A DNA stretch of 64,000 bases from Clostridia bacterium (GCA_017407705.1 JAFQWA010000006.1:1-64000); one strand, 5' to 3'. Positions 17,131-27,450 are shown, counted from the stretch's first letter. Notes: generated from the letters alone by a model not told the origin. Made by a program: numbers and translations.

Positions 17131-18243
17131 TTAAAGTTTGCTCTGTGACTGTGCTTTCAGATAGGCGTTTATAAAGCCGTCAAGGTCACCGTCCATAACG
17201 GCGTTGATATTACCGTTTTCAAAGCCTGTTCTATGGTCCTTAGCCAGAGTGTAAGGCATAAACACATAAGAACGGATCTGTGAACCCCAACCGATCTCTT
17301 TCTGTACGCCCTTAATATCCTCGATCTTGTCAAGATGCTCACGCTCTTTTATCTCCAGCAGCTTAGACTTAAGCATACGCATAGCAACCTCACGGTTCTG
17401 ATGCTGTGAACGCTCATTCTGACAAGCTACAACGATGCCTGTGGGAATATGAGTAATTCTGATAGCAGATTCGGTTTTATTAACGTGCTGACCACCTGCA
17501 CCACTGGAACGGAAGGTGTCAACCTTTATTTCATCGGGGCTGATCTCGATCTGAATATCGTCGTTAATTTCGGGCATAACCTCAAGAGATGCAAAGGAGG
17601 TATGACGTCTGCCTGAGGAGTCAAAGGGAGAAACACGAACAAGTCGGTGAACACCGCTTTCGCTTTTCAAATAACCGTAAGCGTTGGTACCTTCAACCAA
17701 TACAACGGCACTTTTGAGTCCTGCCTCGTCACCGTCCAAAAAGTCTAAGGTTTTAACCTTAAAGCCGTGACTTTCACCCCACTTAGAGTACATACGGAAC
17801 AGCATTTCTACCCAGTCCTGAGCCTCGGTACCACCTGCACCTGCGTGGAATGTTAAAATGGCGTTATTAGAGTCATACTCGCCGGTAAGCAAGGTGGTAA
17901 GACGCATATCCTCAAATCTTTTAATAAAGCTGTCAACACCGCTTACGACCTCGTCTAAAAGGGTTAGATCCTCTTCCTCATTTGCCATATCAATGAGGGT
18001 ATCCATATCGTCAAACTCTTGTTTTAAGTCCTCATATTGCTTGATAACAGCCTTTTTCTGGCTTGTTTTTTTAAGAACCTGCTGAGAATTTTCAAGATCG
18101 TTCCAGAAATCCTCTTTAGCAGCCTCAAGCTCTAAGGCTTCAACCTCTTTATATAATGCCTCTAAATTAAGGGCTTCACTAAGCTCTGTAAGCTCACTTG
18201 CATAAGCCCCAAGACGCAATTTTTGTTCTTCAAACTGAAGCAT
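17131..18243 (-). CDS. prfB: Peptide chain release factor 2, without programmed frameshift
   Basis: RF2 ends translation at UGA and UAA. The 370-aa protein has the SPF tripeptide that reads stop codons at residues 205-207 (RVSPFDSS) and the catalytic GGQ at 250-252. Most bacterial prfB genes carry an in-frame UGA near codon 25 that demands a +1 shift. Here the frame runs straight through that place, with codons for SEALNLEALYKE and no TGA, so RF2 autoregulation by frameshifting is absent. The gene is downstream of prmA, another translation-related gene. Confidence 0.97.
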   Translation of the reverse strand: MLQFEEQKLRLGAYASELTELSEALNLEALYKEVEALELEAAKEDFWNDLENSQQVLKKTSQKKAVIKQYEDLKQEFDDMDTLIDMANEEEDLTLLDEVVSGVDSFIKRFEDMRLTTLLTGEYDSNNAILTFHAGAGGTEAQDWVEMLFRMYSKWGESHGFKVKTLDFLDGDEAGLKSAVVLVEGTNAYGYLKSESGVHRLVRVSPFDSSGRRHTSFASLEVMPEINDDIQIEISPDEIKVDTFRSSGAGGQHVNKTESAIRITHIPTGIVVACQNERSQHQNREVAMRMLKSKLLEIKEREHLDKIEDIKGVQKEIGWGSQIRSYVFMPYTLAKDHRTGFENGNINAVMDGDLDGFINAYLKAQSQSKL

Positions 18244-18290
18244 ATATCATCACACGGCACGGTTTTTATATGCCGTTCCTTTCCTTTTAA

Positions 18291-19226
18291 TTATTTCTTT
18301 TTAGCGACCATACATACCCAACCGCCACACTCATAACGCTCAACTATCTCAAAGCCAATACCTAAAATAGCGTCGACCACTTCATCCTCACGGACGTCAA
18401 TAATGCCTGATGTAATGAAATATCCGCCGTCTTTAAGATAGTCGGATATATTATCGCAAAGACGGATAATAACGTCAGCAACGATGTTTGCCAGGCAAAC
18501 GTCATATTTAGCGGTAATTTTATCGGCAAGGTCACCCTGTATCATAGTGTACTCAGGCTCTTGCATATTGTTTTTCAAGCCGTTTTCACGGGCTGTTTTA
18601 ACTGCCAACGGGTCAATATCCACACCTGTAACAGAATTTGCACCAACCAGCATGGCTGCAATGGATAAAATACCACTGCCGCAACCGATGTCCAGCACGT
18701 CATCACCGCTTTTTATATGCTTCTCCAAGGCTTCCATACACAGTCTTGTGGTAGCGTGGGTGCCGGTACCAAAAGCCGCACCTGGATCAATATGGATTAT
18801 TTTACGGTCAGTTTCAACTTGGGGCTCCCATTCGGGTAAAATAAACAACTTTTCACCCACCGGGGTTGGTTTAAAAAACTGTTTCCAGTTGTTAGCCCAG
18901 TCTTCCTCACTGATGCCCGATGTGGAAACTAAATAATCAATATTTTCCTCTTCAAGACGCACTTTAAGATAGTCCACAGCCTCAGCGGGATTTTCCTCAG
19001 GGGAAATATAAATATGAATTATAGCCTTACTACGGTCTTTCTCGATAAGCTCCTCATCAATAAGGTCAATATGTGCAATTTCTCTTGCACCCTGCTCTAA
19101 ATCGGAATAATCCTCGATATAAAAGCCGTAAGGCACCACCATACAGGCTATATTCGACGCTGTTTCAATATCCTCAACGTTTATTTCAAGTAAAAGTTCA
19201 GTCCACTCCACGGGCTTATGCTCCAT
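18291..19226 (-). CDS. prmA: Ribosomal protein L11 methyltransferase
   Basis: PrmA methylates ribosomal protein L11 using S-adenosylmethionine. It has 311 aa from ATG 19226. An N-terminal substrate-recognition domain precedes the SAM fold, with the glycine loop VLDIGCGSGILSIAA, the acidic VTGVDIDPLAVKTAREN, the catalytic-site LANIVADVI and an FGTGTHATTRLC segment typical of PrmA. It is the first gene of the run after ftsZ. Confidence 0.95.
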   Translation of the reverse strand: MEHKPVEWTELLLEINVEDIETASNIACMVVPYGFYIEDYSDLEQGAREIAHIDLIDEELIEKDRSKAIIHIYISPEENPAEAVDYLKVRLEEENIDYLVSTSGISEEDWANNWKQFFKPTPVGEKLFILPEWEPQVETDRKIIHIDPGAAFGTGTHATTRLCMEALEKHIKSGDDVLDIGCGSGILSIAAMLVGANSVTGVDIDPLAVKTARENGLKNNMQEPEYTMIQGDLADKITAKYDVCLANIVADVIIRLCDNISDYLKDGGYFITSGIIDVREDEVVDAILGIGFEIVERYECGGWVCMVAKKK

Positions 19227-19264
19227 TCTGATGTTAAATCAAGTAATATACCATAATACAAATG

Positions 19265-19307
19265 GAATCCGACAAAATGCCGCCAAAAGGCGTTAATTGC
19301 CGGATTC
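19265..19307 (-). terminator. Possible terminator after ftsZ
   Basis: Seven outer pairs (GAATCCG with CGGATTC) enclose a GCC-TTTT-GGC hairpin in the 103-base gap between ftsZ and prmA. The following run, CATTTGTATT, is weak, so it may only attenuate. Confidence 0.45.
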
Positions 19308-19329
19308 TCAATTTATCTGTTTATTTTAT

Positions 19330-20388
19330 TTATTTGCGAGAAAAGATCTGAGTTACATCGTAGTAATCTTCGTCGTTATTCTCAACCTGCTCACCAAGAC
19401 CTAAAAGCTCAGCTGAATGATCCTTTTTCTTGATGTCAGAAGAACCTGTTGCAATAACAGTAATTCTGATAGTGTCTTCCAAAGTCTCATCAATAGCAGC
19501 ACCCCAGATGATGTTTGCATCGGGATGAGCAGCATCAGCGATGATAGAAGAAGCAAGCTCAACCTCTTCAAGGCCGATATCTGCAGAACCGGTAATGCTG
19601 ATGATAACGCCCTTAGCACCGTTCATAGAAGTCTCGATCAGAGGACTTGTAATAGCAGCGTGAGCAGCAGTTTCAGCCTTATCACGGCCTGTTGCAACGC
19701 CAACGCCCATATGAGCATAGCCTGCATCCTTCATAACTGCAGTAACGTCAGCAAAGTCAAGGTTAACCATTGAGGGCAACTTAATAAGTTCTGAAATATT
19801 CTGAACGCCCTGACGGAGAACGTCATCAGCGATCTCGAAAGCATTTGTCAAAGTGATCTTCTGCTCTGAAACTAATTTCAAGCGCTCGTTGGGGATAACA
19901 ACCAAGCTATCAACGTGCTCAGCTAATTCAGCAATACCTTCCTCAGCCTGAGCCATACGACGCTTACCTTCAAAACCGAAAGGCTTTGTAACAACACCAA
20001 CAGTAAGGATACCCATTTCTTTAGCGATCTCTGCAACAACGGGAGCTGCACCTGTACCGGTACCACCGCCCATACCTGCAGTGATAAATACCATATCGGT
20101 ACCTTTCAAAGCAGCGATGATTTCGTCTTTAGACTCTTCTGCTGACTGCTTACCAACCTCAGGCTTAGCACCTGCACCCTGGCCGTGTGTCAGCTTTTCG
20201 CCGATCTGAATTTTATGTGATGCCTTTGAACGAAGCAATGCCTGTTTGTCTGAGTTAACAGCAACAAATTCAGCACCCTGAACGCCGGCAACAACCATAC
20301 GGTCAACAGCGTTGTTTCCGCCGCCGCCAACACCAACAACTTTAATCTGAACTACATCACCGAGTTCGTTTGAAATTTCAAAACTCAT
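19330..20388 (-). CDS. ftsZ: Cell division GTPase FtsZ
   Basis: FtsZ is the tubulin-like GTPase that forms the division ring. It has 352 aa from ATG 20388 behind AGGAGG. The N-terminal GTP site shows [13 protein letters not shown], the tubulin signature GGGTGTG is at residues 107-113, and the T7 loop region [15 protein letters not shown] is intact. The linker after the core is only about 20 residues, and the end reads DVTQIFSRK, probably the conserved tail peptide that binds membrane tethers. It is the last dcw gene. No ftsA is next to it, so its membrane anchor must be encoded elsewhere. Confidence 0.98.
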   Translation of the reverse strand: MSFEISNELGDVVQIKVVGVGGGGNNAVDRMVVAGVQGAEFVAVNSDKQALLRSKASHKIQIGEKLTHGQGAGAKPEVGKQSAEESKDEIIAALKGTDMVFITAGMGGGTGTGAAPVVAEIAKEMGILTVGVVTKPFGFEGKRRMAQAEEGIAELAEHVDSLVVIPNERLKLVSEQKITLTNAFEIADDVLRQGVQNISELIKLPSMVNLDFADVTAVMKDAGYAHMGVGVATGRDKAETAAHAAITSPLIETSMNGAKGVIISITGSADIGLEEVELASSIIADAAHPDANIIWGAAIDETLEDTIRITVIATGSSDIKKKDHSAELLGLGEQVENNDEDYYDVTQIFSRK

Positions 20389-20441
20389 TTTTTTGTCCTC
20401 CTAAATATGTAAATCCGCTGAAATCGCATTTATACTCGTAT

Positions 20442-20470
20442 ATTTTAACATACATAATATGAAATTTCAA
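20442..20470 (-). promoter_or_regulatory. Promoter candidate for ftsZ
   Basis: On the minus strand TTGAAA (20465-20470) and TAAAAT (20442-20447) have a 17-bp spacer and sit 54 bp upstream of the ftsZ start, in a 114-base A/T-rich gap after ftsQ. This suggests that ftsZ is also expressed apart from the rest of dcw. Confidence 0.6.
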
Positions 20471-20502
20471 CCTTTAATATACATTTATTTTAATTTTTTT
20501 AC

Positions 20503-21309
20503 CTATTTTTTTATAACATCTGCTATTTGTTCGGCTAAAAGGTCGCAGGATGTGAAATATGCCTGATGTTTATCGTTTGGAATACGGCTTAAATTCAGTA
20601 TTCCCGTTTTCTTGCTACCCTGCTGTTTTTCCAAGGTCAGTGCTGCGTGTTGCAGCTTTTTATCAAGATTTCCGGTAGATCCCAGCTTCAGCACTACCCT
20701 ATTATCCACCGTTACAAACACATCCTGAAGATCCTTTAAGTTTATAACAGTTGTGTTTTTGATTTCATTCTTATCCAGCAGATCAGTTATGCTGTTTAAA
20801 GGCTCAATACAGTCTGTGTCCTTAAATGTAACCCTCACTCCGGGAACGTTTGAGGTCAGCGAAATACCTCTCAAAACCGGAATTCCTTTTACCGGCACAT
20901 CCGATATTTCAAGACACTTTCCGCTTTTGTTTATCACTGTATATTTACCGCCGTTTTCCACCTGAACGTACTTCTCTGCTTTAGTAACAGTCAGCTTAAT
21001 GGTGGTGGGGAAAACTCGGTTTATTTTTACGCTCTCTATATAAGGCAACGCCTTGCAGATATTATCGTTTACCGAGCTTAAATCAGCGGTGAAGATATTA
21101 ACGTCCTTTTTTATCTGAGAAGCAGTGATTATCTGCTCAGAGGAATACATACTATCCCCTGCTACCTTCACGGTATCAATATGAAAAAATACAGTCAAAG
21201 ACAACACAGTCAGGGTGATGACTGTTGCAAGTCCTAAGGCTATATATAAAAACAAGAAATGACTTGCTCTTTTCTTTCTTCTTTTTTTCTTTACTGCTTG
21301 TTTTTCCAT
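20503..21309 (-). CDS. ftsQ: Cell division protein FtsQ/DivIB
   Basis: A 268-aa bitopic membrane protein of the divisome. A strongly basic N-terminus (KKKRRKKRA) precedes one membrane helix (FLYIALGLATVITLTVLSLTVFF). A POTRA domain of about 70 residues follows, with the typical VDTVKV-like start (HIDTVKVAGDSMYSSEQII) and VKINRVFPTTIKLTV. The beta domain makes up the rest. It lies between murA and ftsZ, a usual dcw position, and starts 12 bases after murA. Confidence 0.93.
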   Translation of the reverse strand: MEKQAVKKKRRKKRASHFLFLYIALGLATVITLTVLSLTVFFHIDTVKVAGDSMYSSEQIITASQIKKDVNIFTADLSSVNDNICKALPYIESVKINRVFPTTIKLTVTKAEKYVQVENGGKYTVINKSGKCLEISDVPVKGIPVLRGISLTSNVPGVRVTFKDTDCIEPLNSITDLLDKNEIKNTTVINLKDLQDVFVTVDNRVVLKLGSTGNLDKKLQHAALTLEKQQGSKKTGILNLSRIPNDKHQAYFTSCDLLAEQIADVIKK

Positions 21310-21321
21310 TTTTACCTTCCT

Positions 21322-22578
21322 TTAAACTTCTCTCTTAATATCAACGCCAAGCTTTGTCAGTACCTTTTCCATACTCTGATAGCCTCGGTCGATGTGATAT
21401 ATATCCGTAATACGACTTACTCCCTCTGCACACATTGCAGCAATTACCAGTGCTGCACCGCCACGCAGATCGGTTGCTTTAGCTTCGGTGGCATAGAGCC
21501 TCTCAGTGCCCTCAACCACTGCCACACGTCCTTCAACCTTAATGTTAGCGCCAAATCTTAAAAGCTCATTGGCGTGTTTATATCGGTTTTGGAATATGGT
21601 TTCTATAAAAATACTTGTGCCCCTTGCCACAGTGCACATAGTCATTATAGGTGCCTGAGCGTCTGTGGGAAATCCAGGGTACACTAAAGTGCGTATTAGC
21701 TTTATTCTTGATAATCTTTTAGGGGCTGTAAGTTTAATGGTGTTTTCCCCTATTTCCATATCGCAGCCTGCTTCTCTGAAGGCGTAAAACACCGGCTCAA
21801 TGTGATCGGGTATAACGTTTTTCAACAGTATCTTACCGCCAGTTGCCGCCGCAGCAGCCATATAAGTAGCCGCTTCTATTCTATCGGGAATAATACTGTG
21901 CTCACAGCCGTGTAAATGTGCCACACCCTCAACGGTAATAACACTGTCCCCTGCACCTTGTATTTTTCCGCCGCAACTGTTCAAAAACGCAGCAAGATCA
22001 ATTATTTCAGGCTCTCTTGCAGCGTTGTGTATCTTGGTAGTACCTTTAGCAGTAACCGCCGCAAGAAGTATATTTTCAGTAGCCCCAACACTGGGAAAGG
22101 GCAAATTTATGGTTGCCCCGCAAAGTCCGTTACAGCACTGACAGTTAATGGAGCCAAACCTCTCGTCCACCTCCACACCCATTTTCTTAAAGGAATTCAG
22201 GTGTATGTCAATAGGACGTGGTCCCAGCTCACAACCGCCGGGATAAGACAGTAAAGCGTTACTGCACTTAGCCAGTATTGCCCCTAAAAACACAATGGAT
22301 GAACGCATCTCACGCATTAAAAAGTCGGGTATTTCTTTCCCGAATGCGTTAGAGGGGTCGATCTCAACGGCATCACACTGTCTATGTATCTTGCAGCCCA
22401 AATACTTCAGTATTTTCAAAGCTGCATCCACATCAGACAGCTCAGGGCAATTATAAAGTGTGCATTTAGAGTTGCACAAAAGCGTTGCCGCCAATATGGG
22501 CAAAGCACTGTTTTTTGCACCGTGGATATCCACCTCACCGCATAAAACAGACCTGCCGTTTACAATAAAATCAGCCAT
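21322..22578 (-). CDS. murA: UDP-N-acetylglucosamine 1-carboxyvinyltransferase
   Basis: MurA transfers enolpyruvate to UDP-GlcNAc, the first committed step of peptidoglycan synthesis. It has 418 aa. The active-site Cys is residue 116 in SYPGGCELGPRPID, the residue that fosfomycin modifies. Its AKNSALPILAATLL start and the FPTDAQAPIM segment are typical of EPSP-synthase-fold enzymes. It is between murG and ftsQ, with a 77-base gap before it that holds no clear signal beyond its ribosome binding site. Confidence 0.96.
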   Translation of the reverse strand: MADFIVNGRSVLCGEVDIHGAKNSALPILAATLLCNSKCTLYNCPELSDVDAALKILKYLGCKIHRQCDAVEIDPSNAFGKEIPDFLMREMRSSIVFLGAILAKCSNALLSYPGGCELGPRPIDIHLNSFKKMGVEVDERFGSINCQCCNGLCGATINLPFPSVGATENILLAAVTAKGTTKIHNAAREPEIIDLAAFLNSCGGKIQGAGDSVITVEGVAHLHGCEHSIIPDRIEAATYMAAAAATGGKILLKNVIPDHIEPVFYAFREAGCDMEIGENTIKLTAPKRLSRIKLIRTLVYPGFPTDAQAPIMTMCTVARGTSIFIETIFQNRYKHANELLRFGANIKVEGRVAVVEGTERLYATEAKATDLRGGAALVIAAMCAEGVSRITDIYHIDRGYQSMEKVLTKLGVDIKREV

Positions 22579-22655
22579 TTTTGCACCTCAAATCTCATAA
22601 AATCAACTTTTACTTGCAGTTTATTCTATGAAATTTGAGGTAGCTGTGTTAAAAC

Positions 22656-23780
22656 TTATTTTTTCAAATACAAATTCATAACCACTTCGTAAATTCTCTC
22701 ATTAGAGTCAAACACTGCTGTTTCTAAAGCCTTTTTACCCATCTGAGTGAGTTTTTCCTTGTGGTTTATCAGCTCATCAACGGCTTTTATCAGCACATCG
22801 CCGGTAAGATCCTTTTCCTCGATCAAAACCGACGCACCTACGTCAGCCAGTGTTTTAGCATTGTAATACTGATGATTTTCAGCTACGTTGGGTGAGGGTA
22901 TCAAAATAGAGGGTTTGCCCTGCACCTGCAACTCGCTAATGGTAATAGCACCTGCCCTGCCGATAACAAGATCAGCAGCAGCCATACACAGATCCATATC
23001 GTTGATATACTCTGTGATTCTCAAATTATCTAAATTCTCATAGTCCACGCCTTTAGACTTAATAAGCTCAGGTACAAAGCTCATACCAAACTTACCGATA
23101 GCGTGGTAGTGATAATATTTTTTACTGTTTGCGTGCCAACCCAAAACCGATGCAACCGACTCATTTATTCTTCTTGCACCAAGACTTCCGCCAAAGGAAA
23201 GTATCATGGGACGTTCATCCAAGCCTAAAGCCTTTCTTGCTTCCTCACGTTTTGTGTTGATAACCGAAGGTCTTACAGGGTTTCCCACAACTGTGTATTC
23301 ACGGTTTTTAGGTAGTCTGTCGATAGCCTGAGGCATTGCAACCATTACCTCATCAACCAGCTTACAAAGTGCTTTAGTGGTAATTCCGGGAAAAGCATTT
23401 TGCTCGTGGGTAGCGGTTTTTATTCCCATTTTAGCCGCCTTACGAAGCACAGGTCCGCAGACATAACCGCCCGTACCGATAACCACGTCAGGCTTTAACT
23501 TATTAAGTATTTTACCTGCCTGAACAGTGGATGCAAACATTTTATAAAAAGCGTCGATATTACGCTTGATATTGGTAAAATTAAGCTTTCTCTGAAATCC
23601 TGCAACCTCAATGGGATAAAAGTCGTAACCCGCCTGAGGCACAAGCTTTGCTTCCATACCTGTCTTGTTGCCGATAAAGCTGATTTGGGCATCGGGGTGC
23701 TTTGATTTTATTGTGCCTGCAATAGCCAGTGCAGGATTGATATGTCCACCGGTACCACCGGCTGCAAATACAAATTTCAT
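22656..23780 (-). CDS. murG: MurG N-acetylglucosaminyltransferase
   Basis: MurG adds GlcNAc to lipid I to make lipid II at the inner face of the membrane. It has 374 aa in two Rossmann domains (GT-B). The N-terminal glycine loop is AAGGTGGHINPALAIA; a second glycine-rich loop is SFGGSLGARRINE; the donor site shows GRAGAITISELQVQGKPSILIPSP. It begins 18 bases after ftsW. Confidence 0.97.
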   Translation of the reverse strand: MKFVFAAGGTGGHINPALAIAGTIKSKHPDAQISFIGNKTGMEAKLVPQAGYDFYPIEVAGFQRKLNFTNIKRNIDAFYKMFASTVQAGKILNKLKPDVVIGTGGYVCGPVLRKAAKMGIKTATHEQNAFPGITTKALCKLVDEVMVAMPQAIDRLPKNREYTVVGNPVRPSVINTKREEARKALGLDERPMILSFGGSLGARRINESVASVLGWHANSKKYYHYHAIGKFGMSFVPELIKSKGVDYENLDNLRITEYINDMDLCMAAADLVIGRAGAITISELQVQGKPSILIPSPNVAENHQYYNAKTLADVGASVLIEEKDLTGDVLIKAVDELINHKEKLTQMGKKALETAVFDSNERIYEVVMNLYLKK

Positions 23781-23798
23781 AACATCACCCTACTATCC

Positions 23799-24947
23799 TT
23801 ACAATTTTTCCACTGTACTCTGCCTTGAAACAGAGAGTATAACTCCCATTTCAGCCAACAGCATTATCAGTGCAGTACCGCCTGAACTGAAAAACGGAAG
23901 ACTAATTCCGGTATTGGGAATGGTGTTTGTAACAACTAAGATATTCAAAACTGCCTGAAGTCCTACCTGGAAGGTAAGTCCGATAGCCAGTAATGATCCG
24001 AATTTATCGGGAGCACGCATTGCTATAACAAAGCCACGCCATACCAGTAATGCAAAAGCGGCAACGATAAGCAGTGCGCCGATAAGACCAAGCTCCTCAC
24101 AAACTATGGCAAATATAAAGTCGTTCTGAGGCTCGGGAACCCACAAATATTTCTGGTTAGACTCACCTATACCCTGACCCATCAGTCCACCCGAACCGAT
24201 AGCAAGCAGTGACTGGATAGTCTGATAGCCTTTACCTGTGGGATCAGCCCAAGGATCCAACCAATACTGAATACGGTCACTACCGTAGCTGACGATACCT
24301 GTTAAAATAGCCAAAGCACCTAAGGAAATTCCACCAAGTCCACCAAGTGCTATCCATCTTGCCTTGATACCGCCGATGATCATCATAACGATACCGATAG
24401 AGAAGATCAAAACAGTAGCAGACAAGTGTGTTTCAACCACAACTAAGGCACATACTAAACCTAAAAGTCCTGCAAACAGCAAAACGCCGTATTTGAAGGT
24501 CTGCATTTTCTTATAGTTTAAGGATATAAGGTTTGCAAACAGCACTACTATGGCAAACTTTGCAATTTCAGAAGGCTGGAAGTTAATCGGGCCTATTACT
24601 ATCCAACGGTGAAATCCGTCTTTTAACGGAGGTAATATCAAAACCAAAATAAGCAACGCTACTGCTATGCCGTATATTATCCAAGCAAATTTACGCAGAA
24701 TCTGATAATTTATGCGTGATATACCGTACATCAACAGCAGACCGAATATGGCAAAACCCAGCTGTTTTGTAATGAAATAGTAGCTGTTACCATAGTAAGT
24801 GGAAGCATAGGGAGCGCTGGCTGAAAACAGCATAACAAGTCCTGTTACCAAAATACCCACAACAAACAGAAAAAAGGTTATATCCATTTTCCCCTTATGA
24901 AAAAAGGTTATTTTCTTTCTTCCGACGGGTAAGTTTTCGTTTTCCAT
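23799..24947 (-). CDS. ftsW: SEDS-family glycosyltransferase (FtsW/SpoVE type)
   Basis: A 382-aa integral membrane protein with about ten hydrophobic spans that polymerises lipid II with a cognate class B PBP. SEDS landmarks are visible: HRWIVIGPINFQPSEIAKFA, the large extracellular loop with GYQTIQSLLAIGSGGLMGQGIG, ENDFIFA-like QNDFIFAIVCEELG, and the final GISLPFFSSGGTALI. It could be vegetative FtsW or sporulation SpoVE; position next to a PASTA-tailed PBP fits either. The N-terminus is cytoplasmic and basic. Confidence 0.93.
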   Translation of the reverse strand: MENENLPVGRKKITFFHKGKMDITFFLFVVGILVTGLVMLFSASAPYASTYYGNSYYFITKQLGFAIFGLLLMYGISRINYQILRKFAWIIYGIAVALLILVLILPPLKDGFHRWIVIGPINFQPSEIAKFAIVVLFANLISLNYKKMQTFKYGVLLFAGLLGLVCALVVVETHLSATVLIFSIGIVMMIIGGIKARWIALGGLGGISLGALAILTGIVSYGSDRIQYWLDPWADPTGKGYQTIQSLLAIGSGGLMGQGIGESNQKYLWVPEPQNDFIFAIVCEELGLIGALLIVAAFALLVWRGFVIAMRAPDKFGSLLAIGLTFQVGLQAVLNILVVTNTIPNTGISLPFFSSGGTALIMLLAEMGVILSVSRQSTVEKL

Positions 24948-24980
24948 TTTTGCTCCCTCCTTAATTTATAAAAGTTAATT

Positions 24981-26006
24981 TCATTCAAATATAATAAATA
25001 ACATTGCCGCAATACATCCTATAAGCGCTACCAATGAGAATATCACCACGATTTTATTCTCTTTCCAGCCGCTCATTTCGAAGTGGTGATGTATAGGACT
25101 CATCTTAAACAAACGCTTTTTGGTACGTTTGTAATATGCAACCTGAATAACAACCGACATAGCCTCTGCAAAATAAAGTATTCCTGCTAAAAGCAAAAGT
25201 ACGGGACGTTCAATGGCAAAAGCAAATGCCACTACGATTCCACCCAAAAACATTGAGCCGGTATCTCCCATAAACACCTTTGCGGGATGCAGATTCCAAA
25301 CTAAAAATCCCACTAAAGAGCCTATAAGTGCCGCCGCTGCAAGATTATAGCCGAAATAACCCAGTGTTGCGGTGGCTACTAAGTAGAACAGCGAAACCAC
25401 AAAGGTTACAGAGGTTGCAAGTCCATCAACACCGTCGGTAAGATTTACTGCATTGGTAAAGCCGTAAATAAACACAAGTGCGATCGGCCAGAAAAGCAGA
25501 CCAAGTCCGCTGGTAAGGTCAACTCTGCCGATAAATGGAAGAAATGTATATTTCATTCCCGAAAGCAGCATAGTTAAAAGGTAACCTGCCGCTACAAGTA
25601 ACTGCAAAAAGGTTTTCTGACTTGCTTTAAGACCTAAATTCTGCTTTTTAACGGCTTTTATGTAGTCATCCATAAAGCCGATACCTGCCATAAGCAGTGC
25701 CATCACAAGACCTGCTATAAGCTGACACAAACGGTCCTTGCTTGCCATCTCACCGATTATCTGCTGTCCACCGGGCATAACTGATGCTAAGAAAAATCCG
25801 ATGCACAACGCCAAAAATGTGCCGATCATAAACATAAATCCGCCCATAATGGGTGTACCCTCTTTTGACTTATGCCATTTTGGGCCTATATCCAGAATAG
25901 TCTGACCGAAATGTATTTTTTTAAGAAACGGGATAAAGAATATTCCCATTGCCGCTGTAACAGCAAAACCTATAACTGCTGTGATAATCGGTATTAAACC
26001 TGTCAT
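24981..26006 (-). CDS. mraY: Phospho-MurNAc-pentapeptide transferase
   Basis: MraY moves phospho-MurNAc-pentapeptide onto undecaprenyl phosphate to make lipid I. It has 341 aa with about ten membrane spans. Conserved loops include KEGTPIMGGFMF, FMDDYIKAVKKQNLGL, the NLTDGVDGLATSVTF motif with catalytic acidic residues, FMGDTGSMFLGG and SPIHHHFEMSGWKE. murE lies 16 bases upstream; the murF and murD genes that often flank it are not here. Confidence 0.97.
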   Translation of the reverse strand: MTGLIPIITAVIGFAVTAAMGIFFIPFLKKIHFGQTILDIGPKWHKSKEGTPIMGGFMFMIGTFLALCIGFFLASVMPGGQQIIGEMASKDRLCQLIAGLVMALLMAGIGFMDDYIKAVKKQNLGLKASQKTFLQLLVAAGYLLTMLLSGMKYTFLPFIGRVDLTSGLGLLFWPIALVFIYGFTNAVNLTDGVDGLATSVTFVVSLFYLVATATLGYFGYNLAAAALIGSLVGFLVWNLHPAKVFMGDTGSMFLGGIVVAFAFAIERPVLLLLAGILYFAEAMSVVIQVAYYKRTKKRLFKMSPIHHHFEMSGWKENKIVVIFSLVALIGCIAAMLFIIFE

Positions 26007-26022
26007 TTACATCACCTGTCCG

Positions 26023-27450
26023 TTAATTATTTTCCAGTGCCTTAGCTATTATCTCACGCTCATCAAAATGCACTGTTCCACTGTTTAATATCTGATATGT
26101 TTCGTGTCCTTTTCCTGCAAAAAGGATAATATCATCAGTCTGTGCGTTTTTAATGGCATATTCAATAGCTTCTGCACGATTTTCTATAACCTTATAAGGA
26201 GTTTTTGACCCCTTCATACCCACCAATATATCCTTGATTATAGCATCAGGATCCTCACTTCTGGGGTTATCGGAGGTAACGATAACATAATCCGAAAGAC
26301 GTGCCGCTATCTCTCCCATAATAGGACGTTTGGTCTTATCACGGTCACCGCCGCAACCAAACAAGGTAACTATTCTGCCCGACTTGATTTTATGGAGCAT
26401 ATTGATAACATTCTCGAGCTCGTCAGGCGTGTGGGCATAATCTATTATCATTGTGAAGTCACGGTCACTGTTTACAACCTCTACTCTACCCTTAACTCCG
26501 CTTACGTTTGCAAAGCGTGAGATAACGTCGTAAAAGCACATACCCAGTGCAATGCCCGTTACTGCCGCACACATACTGTTATACACCGAGAATATACCCG
26601 GAATTTTAACTCTCATTCTGCCAATAACACCGTTTGACACCAGTTCATACTTCACTCCGTCGGGATAGAAATTTATCTCCTTTGCGGTGTAATCAGCACT
26701 GTCGTTTTCTGTCGAAATGGTTATTACCTTACAGTCACAGCCGTCAATTATCTTATCTGCATAAGCATCGTCTGCATTAACGATAGCAGTATCGCACATC
26801 TTGAAAAGCAGCTTTTTAGCCTCAAGGTAATTTTCCATTGTGACATGGTAGTCAAGGTGATCCTGAGTAAGGTTAGTGAATATACCCACTGCAAATCGCA
26901 GTCCGAAAACACGCTTCTGATCAAGTGCGTGGGAGGATACCTCCATAACCACATACTCACAACCTGCTTTAAGCATCAAAGACAACAAAGAATGAAGCTC
27001 GTAAGCATCGGGTGTTGTGTTTTTAGCAGGCATAGTCTGTTTATCAATAATGTTTTGGATAGTACCGATAAGTCCAACCTTATGCCCTGCCTGTTCCAGC
27101 AAGGATTTAGTCATATAGGTAACACTGGTCTTACCGCTGGTACCTGTAACACCGATTATCTTAAGCTTATCGGCAGGATTGCCGAAATATGCCGCACACA
27201 TAGTGGCATATACCGCTCTTGAATCCTCAACAACAAGCTGATTATCAAGCCCTAAATCTCTTTCACAAACAATTACTGCTGCACCGCTGTTATAAGCAGA
27301 CTGAGCGAAGCTATGACCGTCACTCTGTGTACCGCTTATACATACAAACACCGAACCCTCACGTACTTTTCGTGAGTCGCAGGTGATACCTGTAATTTCT
27401 TTATTGCAAAATATGTCGGGAGCATCTTTATAAATATTGCAAAATTTCAT
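26023..27450 (-). CDS. murE: UDP-MurNAc-tripeptide synthetase (meso-DAP type)
   Basis: MurE adds the third residue of the stem peptide. It has 475 aa with the Mur ligase P-loop GVTGTSGKTSVTYM, a middle-domain Lys region and the substrate motif DNPRSEDPDAI. A DNPR motif marks enzymes that add meso-diaminopimelate rather than lysine, so the wall of this organism is predicted to be DAP-type. The N-terminal domain shows GITCDSRKV. It is 15 bases downstream of the spoVD-type PBP gene. Confidence 0.96.
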   Translation of the reverse strand: MKFCNIYKDAPDIFCNKEITGITCDSRKVREGSVFVCISGTQSDGHSFAQSAYNSGAAVIVCERDLGLDNQLVVEDSRAVYATMCAAYFGNPADKLKIIGVTGTSGKTSVTYMTKSLLEQAGHKVGLIGTIQNIIDKQTMPAKNTTPDAYELHSLLSLMLKAGCEYVVMEVSSHALDQKRVFGLRFAVGIFTNLTQDHLDYHVTMENYLEAKKLLFKMCDTAIVNADDAYADKIIDGCDCKVITISTENDSADYTAKEINFYPDGVKYELVSNGVIGRMRVKIPGIFSVYNSMCAAVTGIALGMCFYDVISRFANVSGVKGRVEVVNSDRDFTMIIDYAHTPDELENVINMLHKIKSGRIVTLFGCGGDRDKTKRPIMGEIAARLSDYVIVTSDNPRSEDPDAIIKDILVGMKGSKTPYKVIENRAEAIEYAIKNAQTDDIILFAGKGHETYQILNSGTVHFDEREIIAKALENN

